Shown in pieces: positions 43,514-54,975 of a DNA stretch of 64,000 bases. The notes beneath the pieces are model-generated. The model was not told the origin of the DNA. It was given only the letters and a program-made list of their open reading frames with translations, and made no database searches. Made by a program: the position numbers and the translations under genes. Origin of the DNA: CADCTB01 sp963768975 (GTDB lineage: Bacteria > Actinomycetota > Acidimicrobiia > Acidimicrobiales > AC-14); NCBI GenBank assembly GCA_963768975.1, contig CAVYKB010000020.1, positions 248,001 to 312,000 on the forward strand, written 5' to 3'. Every line of letters starts with the position of its first letter. Position 1 is the first letter of the stretch.

Positions 43514-44263
43514 TCACCTCGTGGTTTCCTCCAGCGCCACCCGCAGCGATTCCAGCTCACCGACCAGGTTGTCGACGTCGCTCCCGAGGGGTTGGAGGGT
43601 ACCCAGGTCGGGCCCCTTGAGCGAGAGCTCCACCGCCCGGGCCACCACCTCGTTGAGCTGGGCCGCGAGCCGGCGCAGGCGGTCCTCGGCATCGGTGGCC
43701 ACGCCGGCCAGCCGCTGGGCCGAAGCCAGCTGCTGGCGCACCGAGGAGGCGGTGCCGGCGAGGTCGGCCCGCTCGGGGTGGCGGGCGGCCTGGGCCTCGG
43801 CCGCCCGGAGCTGGCGCTGGAGGTCGTCGACGTCGAGGTCGGCCACCGCCGCGCTCAGCTCGTCGCCCCGCTGGGCGATGCGCCAGCACTCGTCGACACC
43901 CACGGCCACCCGGGCGTCGACCTCGGCCAGGCGGTCCTTCAGAGGGCCCGGGTCGGTCCCCGCCAGCACCTGGTCAAACCGGGCCTCGGCCCGCTGCGCC
44001 TGCCGGACCAGCGACCGCCACGGCTCGGCGACCAGCGCCGGGTCGACCTCGACCCGCCGAGCCTTGCGAGGCACGGCGAGGGCGATGCGACCGGCCCAGA
44101 CCAACCCGCCGACCACGGCAGCGGCGGCGAGGGGTGCGCCGGCCAGGATGGCGGCCGAGGCGCCGGCGCCGGCCAGCAGGATGGTGGCCGGCGAGGTGAT
44201 GGCCCGGGCCATGGCCGGCGTGCGGGCCCGCTCGGGCAGCCGTTCGAGCATCGCCACCATCAT
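43514..44263 (-). CDS. Membrane-anchored coiled-coil protein of unknown function
   Basis: 249 residues; ATG overlaps the esterase stop (ATGA). Two hydrophobic segments near the N-terminus (ITSPATILLAGAGASAAILA, APLAAAAVVGGLVWAG) form a hairpin in the membrane. From about residue 75 the protein is helical, charged and coiled-coil-like (DLQRQLRAAEAQAARHPERA, AQLNEVVARAVELSL). No family recognised. Located among wall enzymes. Confidence 0.7.
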   Translation of the reverse strand: MMVAMLERLPERARTPAMARAITSPATILLAGAGASAAILAGAPLAAAAVVGGLVWAGRIALAVPRKARRVEVDPALVAEPWRSLVRQAQRAEARFDQVLAGTDPGPLKDRLAEVDARVAVGVDECWRIAQRGDELSAAVADLDVDDLQRQLRAAEAQAARHPERADLAGTASSVRQQLASAQRLAGVATDAEDRLRRLAAQLNEVVARAVELSLKGPDLGTLQPLGSDVDNLVGELESLRVALEETTR

Positions 44264-45233
44264 GACTCGGCCACCCGCTCAGGGGGCCGCTCGGGCCCTG
44301 CGGGGCTGGACCGTCTCCGCAGGACCATCACCGCCGCGCCCACCAGCACGCCGGCGCCGATCCCGAGTATCCAGGCCGCCGGCGACATGGAGTCAGCCTC
44401 GGGCTCCGTGCCCTCCAGGTGGCTTTCCAGGAATGCCAGCGTGGGGTTCCAGGCGTCGTCGCGGAAGTCCAGGGCGTGACGGTTGCCCGGTAGCACGTCG
44501 AGGCGGTGGTCGATGCCGGCGGCCTGCAGCTTCGAAGCCATGGCCTCGGCCTGGGACAGTGGCACGAGCTCGTCGGTGCTGTGGATCAGGTACAGAGGCG
44601 CATCGCTGCGGTCGACGTGGGTCACCGGCGACGACTGGGCCAGGCGGTCGGGGCAGGTCTGCTGGTCGCAGCCGAGGAGCGGCCCGATCCAGCCGGCACC
44701 CCGGGAGCCGGCCAGGGCGGTGAGGTCGGTCGGGGGCGACCACGCCGCCCCCACCCGGATGCGAGCCCCGTCGTCGAGCGCCCCGCTCCCCAAGGTGGCC
44801 AGCATGGCCGTGAGGTGGCCGCCAGCGGACTCGCCGATGGCCCCGATCCGGGCCGGGTCGACGCCGTACTCCGCGGCGTGCGACCGGACCCAGCGCACAG
44901 CGGCCTGCGCGTCGTCGATCTCGGCCGGGAACACCGCCGGCTCGTCAAGGCGGTAGTTGATCGAGAACGCCACCCACCCCCGGCCCGCCAGCCGCTCGGC
45001 CTCTGGCCGCCACGACGCCTTGTCGCCCATCCGCCAACCGCCGCCGTGGATCATCACCACCGCCGGCCGGCGCCCCTGCCCGCCGGCGCCGGCCGGCAGG
45101 TAGGCGTCGAGGAGGAGCTGTTTGCCGTTGGCCGAGCCGTACTCGACGTCCCGGCGGATCTCGACGGCCGGTTGGGCGGCGACCGGCAACGGCGCCAGTG
45201 CCACCAGGGCGAGCGCGGCGACCAGCGCAGCGA

Positions 45234-45237
<4 letters not shown>
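44260..45237 (-). CDS. Exported alpha/beta hydrolase (esterase), probable CTG start
   Basis: About 325 residues. A signal-like stretch IAALVAALALVALAPLPVAA precedes a BD-FAE/carboxylesterase-type hydrolase: oxyanion MIHGGGW, nucleophile GAIGESAGGHL, and the late His in LPGNRHALDF. A C-terminal helix (WILGIGAGVLVGAAVMVL) then RRR suggests a tail anchor. No ATG, GTG or TTG suits: the first in-frame one upstream is ATG 45381, 148 bases inside asnS. CTG 45237-45235 overlaps the asnS stop as CTGA, with GAGGA upstream, and is my choice; a small frameshift is the other explanation. Confidence 0.75.
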
Positions 45238-46646
<1,409 letters not shown>

Positions 46647-46690
46647 GGCGTCAGCGTAGGACGGTGCTTCGCCGCGTGTAGACCGCCTTT

Positions 46691-46717
46691 CACCGAGCAA
46701 CCCCCGGTTGCTCGGTG
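46691..46717 (-). terminator. Perfect 11-bp hairpin after the VWA gene
   Basis: CACCGAGCAAC (46691-46701) and GTTGCTCGGTG (46707-46717) pair perfectly around CCCCG, starting two bases past the VWA stop. No U-tract follows on the minus strand, so termination would be of the strong-stem actinobacterial kind. Confidence 0.7.
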
Positions 46718-46718
46718 A

Positions 46719-48501
46719 CTAGAAGTTACTAACGACGTTGGTGAAAACCCGACTGATGGTTTGCGGGTTGCTGGCGTCGTAGGCGGCGGCGTTGGTCGCC
46801 TCCGCGATGCGGCGCAGGACCGACAGATCGGCATCCTTGCCGTAGGCGATGGGGAAGATCCGCACCGGCTGGGACGACTGGCCCTCGCTCCCGGCCCGCA
46901 GGGTGTTGAGGAGGCTGTCGAGGTCGTTGTTGCGGGGGTCCTCGTTCCGGCCGTCGGTGAGGAGCACGACGGCGTTGATCCGCTTCTCGTCGTAGGTGTC
47001 ACGGAGGCTGGTGTACGACGCGCCGGCGACGGTGTAGAGCGGCGTGCCCTGCGTCGGCACCAGGCCGCGGATGCGGTTGGCGATGTTCTCCCGGTTGGCG
47101 GCGATGGGCCCCATGGGCACGAGATCCAGGTAGTCCGTGGGCGCCGTCCGGCTGATGCCCGTGGAGAAGATACGGAGGCCGACCAGGTCGTCGGCCTTGA
47201 ACTGGCTCAGGGCCTCCACTGCGGCGATCTTGGTGAGGTCGAGCTTGGTGTCCCCGTTGTCACTGGCCTTCTCGCCCATCGAGCCCGAGACGTCGATGAC
47301 GAGCATGACCCGGGCGCCCTTGCGCTGCTCGGCCCATAGGTCGAGCACCCGGGCCAGCACCGCCGGCGCCGGCACACCAAGGACGTTCTGGGGCTGCTCA
47401 GGGTCGACCCCGTTGGCCCGCTCGATGGGCGCACCCACGGCGACGGCGGTGTTGCCGGGGCGGAAGCCGAACTCGAGGACGCGGCGCTGGTTGTCCGGCT
47501 CCTGGAGGTAGCGCTCGAAGATCCGCGCCGATTCCTTCTGCTTCTCCGTAACCCACGGCGAATCCAGGACGATGATCGGGTTGTCCGAGAAGAGGGTGCC
47601 CTCCTTCGGGTAGATCGCCACCAGGGGCACCCGGGGCTTGCGGGGGACCTCGCCCGGGTCGGTGATCCCGTCGGGGTTGCCGGCGTTGTAGTCGATGACC
47701 GACTTCTCCTCGACGGCCACCGCAGAGGCGTACGTCAGCCCCGCCCCCCGCTGGTCGTTCTTATAGAGGTTGTTCATGAAGGTCAGGGTGATGTCGCCGT
47801 AGTGGACGACGGACGCCTCGACGGCCCGGGCGAAGGCGTCGACCTCCGGGCGCGCGAGATCCTCCGCCGACAGGTCACGGGTCTTGTTGGTGGCCGCGTA
47901 GTACTGGGCGATCGTGGCCGACAGGGCGCTGGTCGAGAAGTTCGGGTTCGTCTTGCCGAGGCGGAACGGGCCCCACTCGGGGTGGCCCTTGCCGCCCCAG
48001 CCGGCGGGGTCCTGGGCCAGCCGCAGGATGTCGGCGTAGCCGATCGGCGTGTTCGGCCAGCCCAGCGCCTCGGCCATGGGCCGGGGCATGGCGATGACCA
48101 GCGGCGTCCGCATGAACGGCCTCGACGCCGGCGCCTGCGCCGGCTGGCCGGCGACCGACAGCTTCTGGTTCAGGATGGCGCCCCAGGCGCTCGACGCCGG
48201 CGACCAGATCACTGGCCGGGTGCCGTTGTTGGCCTCGTCGGGCCAGCCGTCGGCGAGGAGCTGCATGGCCTCGCCGGAGGACTTCCGCAGGACCCGCACG
48301 AAGCTGCAGCCGCCCTCCTTCGCCGCCGGTGAGGCGTTGAACCGGCGGGCCAGGTCGGTGAACAGCTCGACCTTCTCCGGCGAGGACGCCACGTCGACCG
48401 TCGTGCAGTTCTTGGGCGCCGTCTGCCCGTCGCCCGAGTCCGAGCCGGACGAGCAGGCAGCCGTGAGCAGCAGCACGAGCGCGACCGCCGACCCTCCTCA
48501 C
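46719..48501 (-). CDS. Substrate-binding-like lipoprotein with C-terminal VWA domain
   Basis: About 590 residues. A solute-binding-protein fold (about 20-340: RPVIWSPASSAWGAILNQ, MRTPLVIAMPRPMAEALGW) is followed by a von Willebrand A domain whose MIDAS is MLVIDVSGSMGEKAS with TDGRNED later. In the main frame the only start is GTG 48476, giving an implausibly short LLLTAACSS signal. Removing one G from the GGG at 48494-48492 joins GTG 48501 to give VRRSAVALVLLLTAACSS, a perfect lipoprotein signal, and a GTGA overlap with the previous gene. I take that as the true start. Extracytoplasmic, role unknown. Confidence 0.82.
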
Positions 48502-49442
48502 CGGCGGACCTCCTCGGCGCGCGAGCGCAGGGCGTCGAGGAAGCCCGGCGAGGGCAGACCGTTCGTCGGCGGCAGCGGCGGCCCGGGTCGGGCGCTGTTC
48601 TCCATCCGCCAGCCGGCGTCGGCCAGGGCCTTGCGAACCGTCTCGCCGCCGGCGACCTCCCGCAGCCGGCTGCCCGAGCCGGCCAGCACGACATCGGCAG
48701 TCGCCATGGGTTCAGGGTAGAGGAGCGTCACCTTGTCGCGTACTGCAGCGGTAGCGACGACGGGTGCGGCTTCCGCCTCGGTGGTGCCCACGGCGTTGTA
48801 GCTTGCGAAGCCCGTCCCCAGCATCTCGTTGAGCAACGAGCTTCCTGAGATGAGCGGTGGCGTGGCGCGCTGCAGCGTCCTGAACCATGCGTCGAAGCCG
48901 CGATCGTCGAGGTCGGTCGAGGACAGGTCGTCCGCCCGGCCGAAGTAGGCGGCGGCCGCCTGGCCGGCGATGAGGGCGCCGAGGCCGTCGACCCTCGGAT
49001 CGGGGTGGCTCGGCCTCGCCTGGTCGCGCGCGGATTCGCCGAGGCACTTCCAACCCATTGGACACCGAACGGCGATCTCCCGGCTCATCACGATGACAAG
49101 AGGAGAGCGGGCGAGAGGCGCCGTCACGTCGCCAAAGAGGGGCAGCAACCCACCGGGCCGGCGCCGGCCGTCGACGATCTGTGGCCACGGCGCAGGCACC
49201 AGCCACCCGTCAACACCGGGTTCCTCCGCCCGCCCCAGCCGGTCGGCGGTGGCCGGCGCCGGCTCCACGGTGACCCGGGCCGAGGTGCGCTTCAGGGCAT
49301 CGCAGACCGGGCCCAGCTCGGCGGCGCACACCACCCGGAGCGGGTTGGCCCGGTCCTCGTTCCGCCGATCGAGCCGTGACCGGATGGCCAGCGAGCCGGC
49401 CACCATCGCCGCCGCGGCGACCACGGCGATCAGGCGGCGCAT
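48498..49442 (-). CDS. Exported solute-binding-like protein, partner of VWA lipoprotein
   Basis: 314 residues from ATG 49442. N-terminal signal anchor RRLIAVVAAAAMVAGSLAI. The rest resembles the periplasmic-binding part of its downstream neighbour: GWLVPAPWPQIVDG, LARSPLVIVMSREIAVRCP, ISGSSLLNEMLGTGFASYNA. It lacks the VWA domain. Overlap with the next start (GTGA) argues for a functional pair, one with and one without the metal-dependent adhesion domain. Confidence 0.72.
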   Translation of the reverse strand: MRRLIAVVAAAAMVAGSLAIRSRLDRRNEDRANPLRVVCAAELGPVCDALKRTSARVTVEPAPATADRLGRAEEPGVDGWLVPAPWPQIVDGRRRPGGLLPLFGDVTAPLARSPLVIVMSREIAVRCPMGWKCLGESARDQARPSHPDPRVDGLGALIAGQAAAAYFGRADDLSSTDLDDRGFDAWFRTLQRATPPLISGSSLLNEMLGTGFASYNAVGTTEAEAAPVVATAAVRDKVTLLYPEPMATADVVLAGSGSRLREVAGGETVRKALADAGWRMENSARPGPPLPPTNGLPSPGFLDALRSRAEEVRR

Positions 49443-49466
49443 GCGTGGAGCGTACGCTCGAAGCCC

Positions 49467-49964
49467 ATGGATCCCCAGACGGTGGCCGACCGGCTCGACC
49501 AGGTGCAGCTCGTCGACGTCCGCTACGACAAGGAGTGGCACGCCGGCCACATCGAGGGCGCGGTGCACATTCCCGAAGACGACCTGGAGGACCGCTTCGA
49601 GGAGCTCGCCCGCGACCGGCCGATCGTGACGGTCTGCCGGGCGGGCACCCGCAGCGAAGAGGCCGCCGAGTGGCTCCGGGGCCAGGGATTCGACGCCCAG
49701 AACCTCGACGGCGGGATGCTGGCCTGGAAGTGGGCGGGGCTTCCCCTCACCGGCCCGATCGTCGAACCCGACCCGCCTTCGGAGGAGATGCAGGCCTTCC
49801 ACCACGAGTTCATGGAGATCGCCCTCGCATTGCAGGAGCGCTTCGGTGTCGATGCCCAGCCGACCGAGGAGCAGGTCCGCGACTTTCTGCGCGAGCGCAT
49901 GATCAGTGAAGGCAAGTCGCCGGAGGAGGCCGACGCCTTCCTCGCTCAAATGGGCGGGGATTGA
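49467..49964 (+). CDS. Rhodanese-domain protein
   Basis: 165 residues. A single rhodanese domain (1-95): LVDVRYDKEWHAGHIEGAVH and the active-site Cys loop IVTVCRAGTRSEEAAEWL. A 60-residue acidic helical tail follows (EEMQAFHHEFMEIALAL) ending AFLAQMGGD. Sulfur transfer or thiol chemistry in the cytoplasm is the family role. It starts 24 bases from the divergent binding protein and 3 bases before proA. Confidence 0.88.
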   Translation: MDPQTVADRLDQVQLVDVRYDKEWHAGHIEGAVHIPEDDLEDRFEELARDRPIVTVCRAGTRSEEAAEWLRGQGFDAQNLDGGMLAWKWAGLPLTGPIVEPDPPSEEMQAFHHEFMEIALALQERFGVDAQPTEEQVRDFLRERMISEGKSPEEADAFLAQMGGD

Positions 49965-49967
49965 CCC

Positions 49968-51233
49968 GTGGGGGCCGGTAACGTCGACCGCGTGAGCGCC
50001 GTCGCAGAACTCGGTCGACGGGCCAAGGCGGCCTCCCGCGTCCTGGCCACCGCATCGACATCCGCCAAGGACGCCGCCCTCGAGGCGGCGGCCGACGTCC
50101 TGGTCCGCCGCACGTCGGAGATCCTCGACGCCAACGCTTCCGACGTGGCCCGGGCCGAGGCCGCCGGCACGTCGCCCACCGTGGTCGACCGGCTGCGCCT
50201 GACCGCGGCCCGGGTCGAAGCGATGGCCGGCGGCCTCCGCCAGGTAGCCGCGCTGCCGGACCCCGTGGGCGAGATCGTCGACGGCTGGACCCGTCCGAAC
50301 GGCCTGGTCATCGAGCGGGTGCGGGTCCCCCTCGGGGTGGTGGCCATCATCTACGAGAACCGGCCGAACGTCACGAGTGACGCCTTCGGGCTCTGCCTCA
50401 AGTCGGGCAACGCCGCCTTCCTGCGGGGATCCGGCGCCGCCCTGGCGTCGAACCTGGCCATCGCCTCGGCCCTGCGAGAGGGGCTCGACAAGGCCGGCCT
50501 GCCCGCCGACGCCATGGTTCTCGTCGACGACGTGCGCCACGAGGCTGCGGTCGAGTTCATGCGCCTGCGGGAGTCGATCGACTGCCTGATCCCCCGGGGT
50601 GGGCCATCACTGATCAAGGCGATCCTGGAGAACGCCACCGTCCCCTACGTCATCGACGGCGACGGGAACTGCCACGTCTACGTCGACGCCAGCGCCGACC
50701 TTGGTCAGGCGCTCGACATCGTGGTGAACGCCAAGACCCAGCGCCCGTCGGTGTGCAACGCCGCCGAGTCGCTCGTGGTCCACTCGGCGATCGCCGGCGA
50801 GTTCCTGCCCCGTGCCGCAGCGGCGCTGGCCGGCGTGGAGCTGGTGGGCGACGAGCGGGCCCGCGCCCTGGTGCCGGCGATCGGCGCCGCCAGCGAGGAC
50901 GACTTCGGGCGTGAGTTCCTCGACCTCAAGATGTCGGTGGCGATCGTGGACTCGCTCGACGACGCCATCGCCCACGTCAACCGGTACGGCACCGGTCACA
51001 CCGAGGCCATCTGCACCACCGACCTGGCCGCCTCCCGCCGCTTCGCCCGCGAGGTCGACGCCGCCGCAGTGGTCGTCAACGCCTCCACCCGCTTCACCGA
51101 CGGGGAACAGTTCGGCTTCGGGGCCGAGATCGGGATCAGCACCCAGAAGCTCCATGCCCGGGGTCCGATGGGCCTCCGCGAGCTCACGACGCTGAAGTAC
51201 GTCGTCCAGGGCGACGGGCAGATTCGCTCCTAG
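49968..51233 (+). CDS. proA: Gamma-glutamyl phosphate reductase
   Basis: 421 residues from GTG 49968; GTG 49992 (VSAVAELGRRAKAAS) is equally likely. Second step of proline synthesis. PLGVVAIIYENRPNVTSDAF, CLKSGNAAFLRGSGAA, the catalytic Cys in QRPSVCNAAESLVV and FGFGAEIGISTQKLHARGPM are standard. Its stop shares a base with the MoxR start at 51233. Confidence 0.95.
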   Translation: MGAGNVDRVSAVAELGRRAKAASRVLATASTSAKDAALEAAADVLVRRTSEILDANASDVARAEAAGTSPTVVDRLRLTAARVEAMAGGLRQVAALPDPVGEIVDGWTRPNGLVIERVRVPLGVVAIIYENRPNVTSDAFGLCLKSGNAAFLRGSGAALASNLAIASALREGLDKAGLPADAMVLVDDVRHEAAVEFMRLRESIDCLIPRGGPSLIKAILENATVPYVIDGDGNCHVYVDASADLGQALDIVVNAKTQRPSVCNAAESLVVHSAIAGEFLPRAAAALAGVELVGDERARALVPAIGAASEDDFGREFLDLKMSVAIVDSLDDAIAHVNRYGTGHTEAICTTDLAASRRFAREVDAAAVVVNASTRFTDGEQFGFGAEIGISTQKLHARGPMGLRELTTLKYVVQGDGQIRS

Positions 51234-52093
51234 TGGCCGACCGCTTCCCGTCGATCCAGGCGGTTCGGGAGGGGTTGGCCGGTGTCGACTACCTGGCCGA
51301 CGACGCCATCGCCGGCGTCGTCTACCTGGCCGACCGGCTCGACAAGCCGGTGCTCATCGAAGGGCCGGCGGGGACGGGCAAGACCGAGCTGGCCAAGTCG
51401 GTGGCCCGGTGGGCCGGCAGCCGCCTGATCCGGCTGCAGTGCTACGAGGGGCTGGACGAGTCCAAGGCGCTCTATGAGTGGAACTACCGCAAGCAGCTCC
51501 TGCGCATCCAGGCCGGCGAGGGTTCATGGTCGGAGCTGGCGGACGACATCTTCACCGAGGACTTCCTCCTCACTCGACCGTTGCTGGAGGCGATCCGGGC
51601 CGACGAACCGGTGGTGCTGCTGATCGACGAGGTTGACAGGGTGGAGGTCGAGACCGAGGCCCTGTTGCTGGAGGTCCTGTCCGATTGGCAGGTGTCGGTG
51701 CCCGAGATGGGCACGGTGTCCGCCACGCGAATCCCGCTCGTGTTCCTCACGTCGAACGGCACCCGAGACCTCTCCGAGGCGCTGAAGCGGCGCTGCCTGT
51801 ACCTGCACCTCGACTACCCGACGGTGGAGCGGGAGCGGGAGATCGTCCTGGCCCGGGTGCCGGCGCTGCCGGCGCACCTGGCTGGCGAGGTGGCCCGGAT
51901 CGTCCGCAGCCTGCGCCTGCTCGACCTGCGCAAACCGCCGTCGGTTTCCGAGACGCTCGACTGGGCCCGAACGCTCGTCATCCTCGGGGTGTCCGATCTC
52001 GACGCTTCGGTCACCGAGTCAACCCTGCACGTCCTCCTGAAGCACCGGGCCGACATCGCGGCCGCGGCCCGGGAACTCAAGAACGCCGGATGA
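51233..52093 (+). CDS. MoxR-family AAA+ ATPase
   Basis: 286 residues. Walker A LIEGPAGTGKTEL, Walker B VVLLIDEVDRVEVE, sensor 1 VFLTSNGTRDLSEALKRRC and a C-terminal lid. MoxR proteins act as metal-insertion or activation chaperones with VWA partners; the next gene is such a partner (CoxE-like). The pair resembles CoxD/CoxE of carbon monoxide dehydrogenase maturation, but no cox structural genes are in the window. Confidence 0.9.
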   Translation: MADRFPSIQAVREGLAGVDYLADDAIAGVVYLADRLDKPVLIEGPAGTGKTELAKSVARWAGSRLIRLQCYEGLDESKALYEWNYRKQLLRIQAGEGSWSELADDIFTEDFLLTRPLLEAIRADEPVVLLIDEVDRVEVETEALLLEVLSDWQVSVPEMGTVSATRIPLVFLTSNGTRDLSEALKRRCLYLHLDYPTVEREREIVLARVPALPAHLAGEVARIVRSLRLLDLRKPPSVSETLDWARTLVILGVSDLDASVTESTLHVLLKHRADIAAAARELKNAG

Positions 52094-52192
52094 GCGAGCA
52101 CGCCGGCCGGGGCCGCCGGCCCAGCCGGAGCGGAGCGCAGGCCACGCTGCCGGCGGCCCCTTGAGGGCCGGCGAGCGCAGCGACCTGGAGAT
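52091..52192 (+). repeat. Dispersed stop-to-RBS element, copy B
   Basis: Begins at the MoxR stop (TGAGCGAGCACG) and ends GAGCGCAGCGACCTGGAGA, the ribosome site of the VWA gene. About 100 bases aligning with copy A (12842-12944) in the same gene-relative orientation. Confidence 0.7.
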
Positions 52193-52196
52193 ACCG

Positions 52197-53495
52197 TTGC
52201 TTCAACTGCTGGCGGCGTTCGTCGGCGAGCTCCGCGAGGCCGGCCTGCCGGTGTCGCTGACCGAGAACGTCGATGCCATGGAAGCGGTCTGCCACGTACC
52301 GCTGGACGATCGAGGCACGTTGCGGGCGGCCATGGCCGCCACCCTGGTGAAGCGTCCGGAGCACCGGCCGGCGTTCGATGCGGTCTTCGACTCCTACTTC
52401 GCGCTCGCGCCTTCGTCGGCCGACGATGGGGGTGAAGACCTATCCGCCCTGCTGGAGGAGGCGCTGCGCTCAGGCGATGCCGAGACGGTCCGGCGGCTGG
52501 CCCGCCTGGCCGTCGCCCGCCTCGCCGGCATGGAAGAGGGTCGGGGCGTGCGGGGCAGCGCGTACGTCTTCAAGACCATGCGCATGCTCGACGTCGACGG
52601 CGCCCTGGCCCGGCTACTGGCCGGCGCCGGCTGGCTGGAGCGGGACGACCTGTTGTCCGCCGGCCAGCAGCTGCGCGACGAGGTCGAGGCCGAGGTGCGC
52701 CGGCGGCTGGTGGCCGAGCGGGGGCCGGAGGCCGTGGCCCGGTCGGTGCGCCGACCCCTCCCCGAGGACGTCGACTTTCTCTACGCCAGCCGCGAGGACC
52801 TGGCCGCATTGCAGCGGTCGCTGCGTCCGCTGGCCCGCCGGATGGCGTCGCGGCTGGCCCGCCGCCGGCGGCTGGGCCGGCATGGCCGGCTCGACTTCCG
52901 ACGCACCCTGCGCCGGTCGCTCTCGACCGGGGGAGTGCCCGCTGACCCCCGCTTCCGCCGGCCCCATCCCCACAAGCCGGAGATCGTCGTGCTGGCCGAC
53001 GTCTCGGGTTCCGTCGCCACATTCGCCCGCTTCACCCTCCAGCTCGTGCACGCCCTCGCCGGCGAGTTCTCCGCCGTGCGGACGTTCGTGTTCATCGACG
53101 GGATCGACGAGGTCACCCGTCTGTTCGCGGGCGCCGACGACCTGGCCGCGGCGCTGACCCGGGTCCACGAGGAGGCCGACGTGGTCGCCGCCGACGGCCA
53201 CTCCGACTACGGGCGGGCGTTCACCGCCTTCTGGGCCCGGTGGGGGCGGGAGATCACGCCCCGGACGTCGGTCGTCATCCTGGGCGACGCCCGCAACAAC
53301 TACCACGCCGCCGGCGCCGAGGTGCTGGCCGAGCTGCGCCAGCGGGGCCGGCGGGTGTGGTGGCTGAACCCCGAGCCGCGCTCCTACTGGGACACCGGCG
53401 ACTCGATCGTCTCGGAGTACGCCCCCCACTGCCACGGTGTCTTCGAATGCCGGAACCTGCGCCAGCTCGAAGCGTTCGTCTCCCAGATCGGGTGA
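52197..53495 (+). CDS. VWA-domain protein, CoxE family
   Basis: 432 residues. TTG 52197 is preferred: GGAG lies six bases upstream, supplied by repeat copy B, and homology starts here (LLQLLAAFVGELREAGLPVS). An in-frame TTG at 52161 would add twelve residues translated from the repeat. The N-terminal helical region is followed by an Arg-rich stretch (RLARRRRLGRHGRLDFRRTL) and a VWA domain with MIDAS VVLADVSGSVATF and the later ADGHSDYGRAF. It works with the upstream MoxR ATPase. Confidence 0.85.
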   Translation: MLQLLAAFVGELREAGLPVSLTENVDAMEAVCHVPLDDRGTLRAAMAATLVKRPEHRPAFDAVFDSYFALAPSSADDGGEDLSALLEEALRSGDAETVRRLARLAVARLAGMEEGRGVRGSAYVFKTMRMLDVDGALARLLAGAGWLERDDLLSAGQQLRDEVEAEVRRRLVAERGPEAVARSVRRPLPEDVDFLYASREDLAALQRSLRPLARRMASRLARRRRLGRHGRLDFRRTLRRSLSTGGVPADPRFRRPHPHKPEIVVLADVSGSVATFARFTLQLVHALAGEFSAVRTFVFIDGIDEVTRLFAGADDLAAALTRVHEEADVVAADGHSDYGRAFTAFWARWGREITPRTSVVILGDARNNYHAAGAEVLAELRQRGRRVWWLNPEPRSYWDTGDSIVSEYAPHCHGVFECRNLRQLEAFVSQIG

Positions 53496-54866
53496 TCGTC
53501 CTACCGGCGGTCGTCGGTCTCGTTGCCGCGCTCGTCGCCGGCGCCAAGGGTCTGTATGTCAGCCCCGACGCCGTGTTCTACGTGGGCACAGCCCGCAACT
53601 GGCTCGACGGGCGGGGCTTCACCCCGCCTCCCGGCGTGCCACCGGTGGAGCACTTCCCGCCGGGGTTCACCATGGTGTTGGCCGGCCTGGGCGAGCTCGG
53701 TCTCGATCCGTTGACCGGCGCCCGGGTCGTCAACGCCCTGGCCTTCGCCGGCATCGTGCTGCTGGTGGCGGTGGTCGTGCGGGTTCGGACGGGGTCGGTG
53801 CCGGCGGGGCTGGTCGCGGGCGTGCTGGCGGCAGCCGCCTCCGACCTGCTGGCGCTGTCGGCGTCGGCATTGAGCGAGCCGCTGTTCATCCTGCTGGCGT
53901 TCGGCGGCCTGGTCCTGCTGGCCGCGTACATGGACAGGCCGAGGCCGGCGTTGCTGGCCGGCGCCAGCGTGCTCGTCGGCGCTGCCTTTCTGACCCGGTA
54001 TGTCGGGATCGCCCTGGTGGTCGCCGGTCTCGCCGGCCTGCTGTGGCGCCGGCGCTGGGCTGCGGCCGGCGCGTTCGGAGGGGCGACATTAACGCCGGTC
54101 GCCGCCTTCCTCCTCTGGGCCGGGCCCAGCGATCGCAGCGTGGCGTTCCACATGTTCGGCGCCGACTACCTGGGCCAAGCCGTGCGGCCGCTGGCTCGCT
54201 GGCTCCTTCCTTGGCCGGCGCCCGCCGGCGCTTTGCTCGCCGTCGTGCTGGTCGTCTACCTCGCCCGCGGCGCGCAGGCGACGCCGCTGACTGTGCTGCT
54301 CGTGGCGTTCACCGTCGCCTACCTGGCCGTCCTCCTCGCCAACCGGGTGTTCACCGACGCCACCGGCCGCCTCGACGCCCGGTTCCTCGCCCCACTGCAC
54401 ATCGTCGCCATCGTGCTGGCCGTGCCGGCCCTGTACCGCTTGAAACCGCCGGCGCTGTACCTCGCCGGCACCCTGGTCGTGGCCCAAATCGCCGGCGCGG
54501 TGGCGTGGACAGCCGGCGGCCTCACCGACGAGAGCATCCGCCGGCGTGGCTACACCGCCGCGGTCCTGGAGCGTTCGACCCTCCTGGCGACCGCCGGCGA
54601 ACCGCTGCACACCAACGCCCCCGACGCCGTGCACTTCCTCGCCGGCCGGACGCAGCACCGCCATCCCGCCCGAGAAGGACTACCTCACCGGCGAACCGAA
54701 CCCGGTCTATGGCGCCGAGGTGGCCGCCATGCGCGGCTACCTCGCCTACTTCGACGCCATCACCTTCAAGCGCTCCTTCCAGCCCACCCGCGCCGAGCTC
54801 GAAGCCCTTCTCCGCCTGGAGGTCGTCGCCCAGGACGAGGTTGGCACCCTTTACCGCATCCTGTAG
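53492..54866 (+). pseudogene. Polytopic membrane glycosyltransferase-like protein with a one-base frameshift near 54650
   Basis: GTG 53492 overlaps the VWA stop (GTGA). Roughly ten transmembrane helices follow an N-terminal loop with the GT-C type acidic motif, VSPDAVFYVGTARNWLDGRG. The frame reads normally to AVHFLAGR at about 54648, then turns to nonsense. The +1 frame continues GRSTAIPPEKDYLTGEPNPV and ends TLYRIL at 54866, with helix-rich, sensible sequence. One extra base in the GGCCGGACG region therefore breaks a protein of about 457 residues. GT39/ArnT-like transfer from a polyprenyl-phosphate sugar is a guess. Confidence 0.68.
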
Positions 54867-54899
54867 CCTTCCACCACCCTTCCCCCTGCACCGGTGCTC

Positions 54900-54956
54900 G
54901 TGCTCCACCGGTCGTGATCTGGCTTGAATACGCCCGAATCACGACCCGTAGAGCAC
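54900..54956. promoter_or_regulatory. 19-bp imperfect inverted repeat upstream of AbiEi/DUF559-like gene
   Basis: 54900-54918 and 54938-54956 are inverted repeats matching at 17 of 19 positions around a 19-base loop; the arms contain GGTCGTGAT and ATCACGACC. It ends 19 bases before the GTG at 54976 and follows the glycosyltransferase stop at 54866, so it may be an operator or a terminator. Confidence 0.55.
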
Positions 54957-54975
54957 ACGATGACGAGGGGAACGC

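Noticed and set aside
51233..53495. Carbon monoxide dehydrogenase maturation locus
   Set aside because: MoxR plus CoxE-like VWA is suggestive, but no coxL/M/S or other maturation genes are present, and such pairs serve many other systems.
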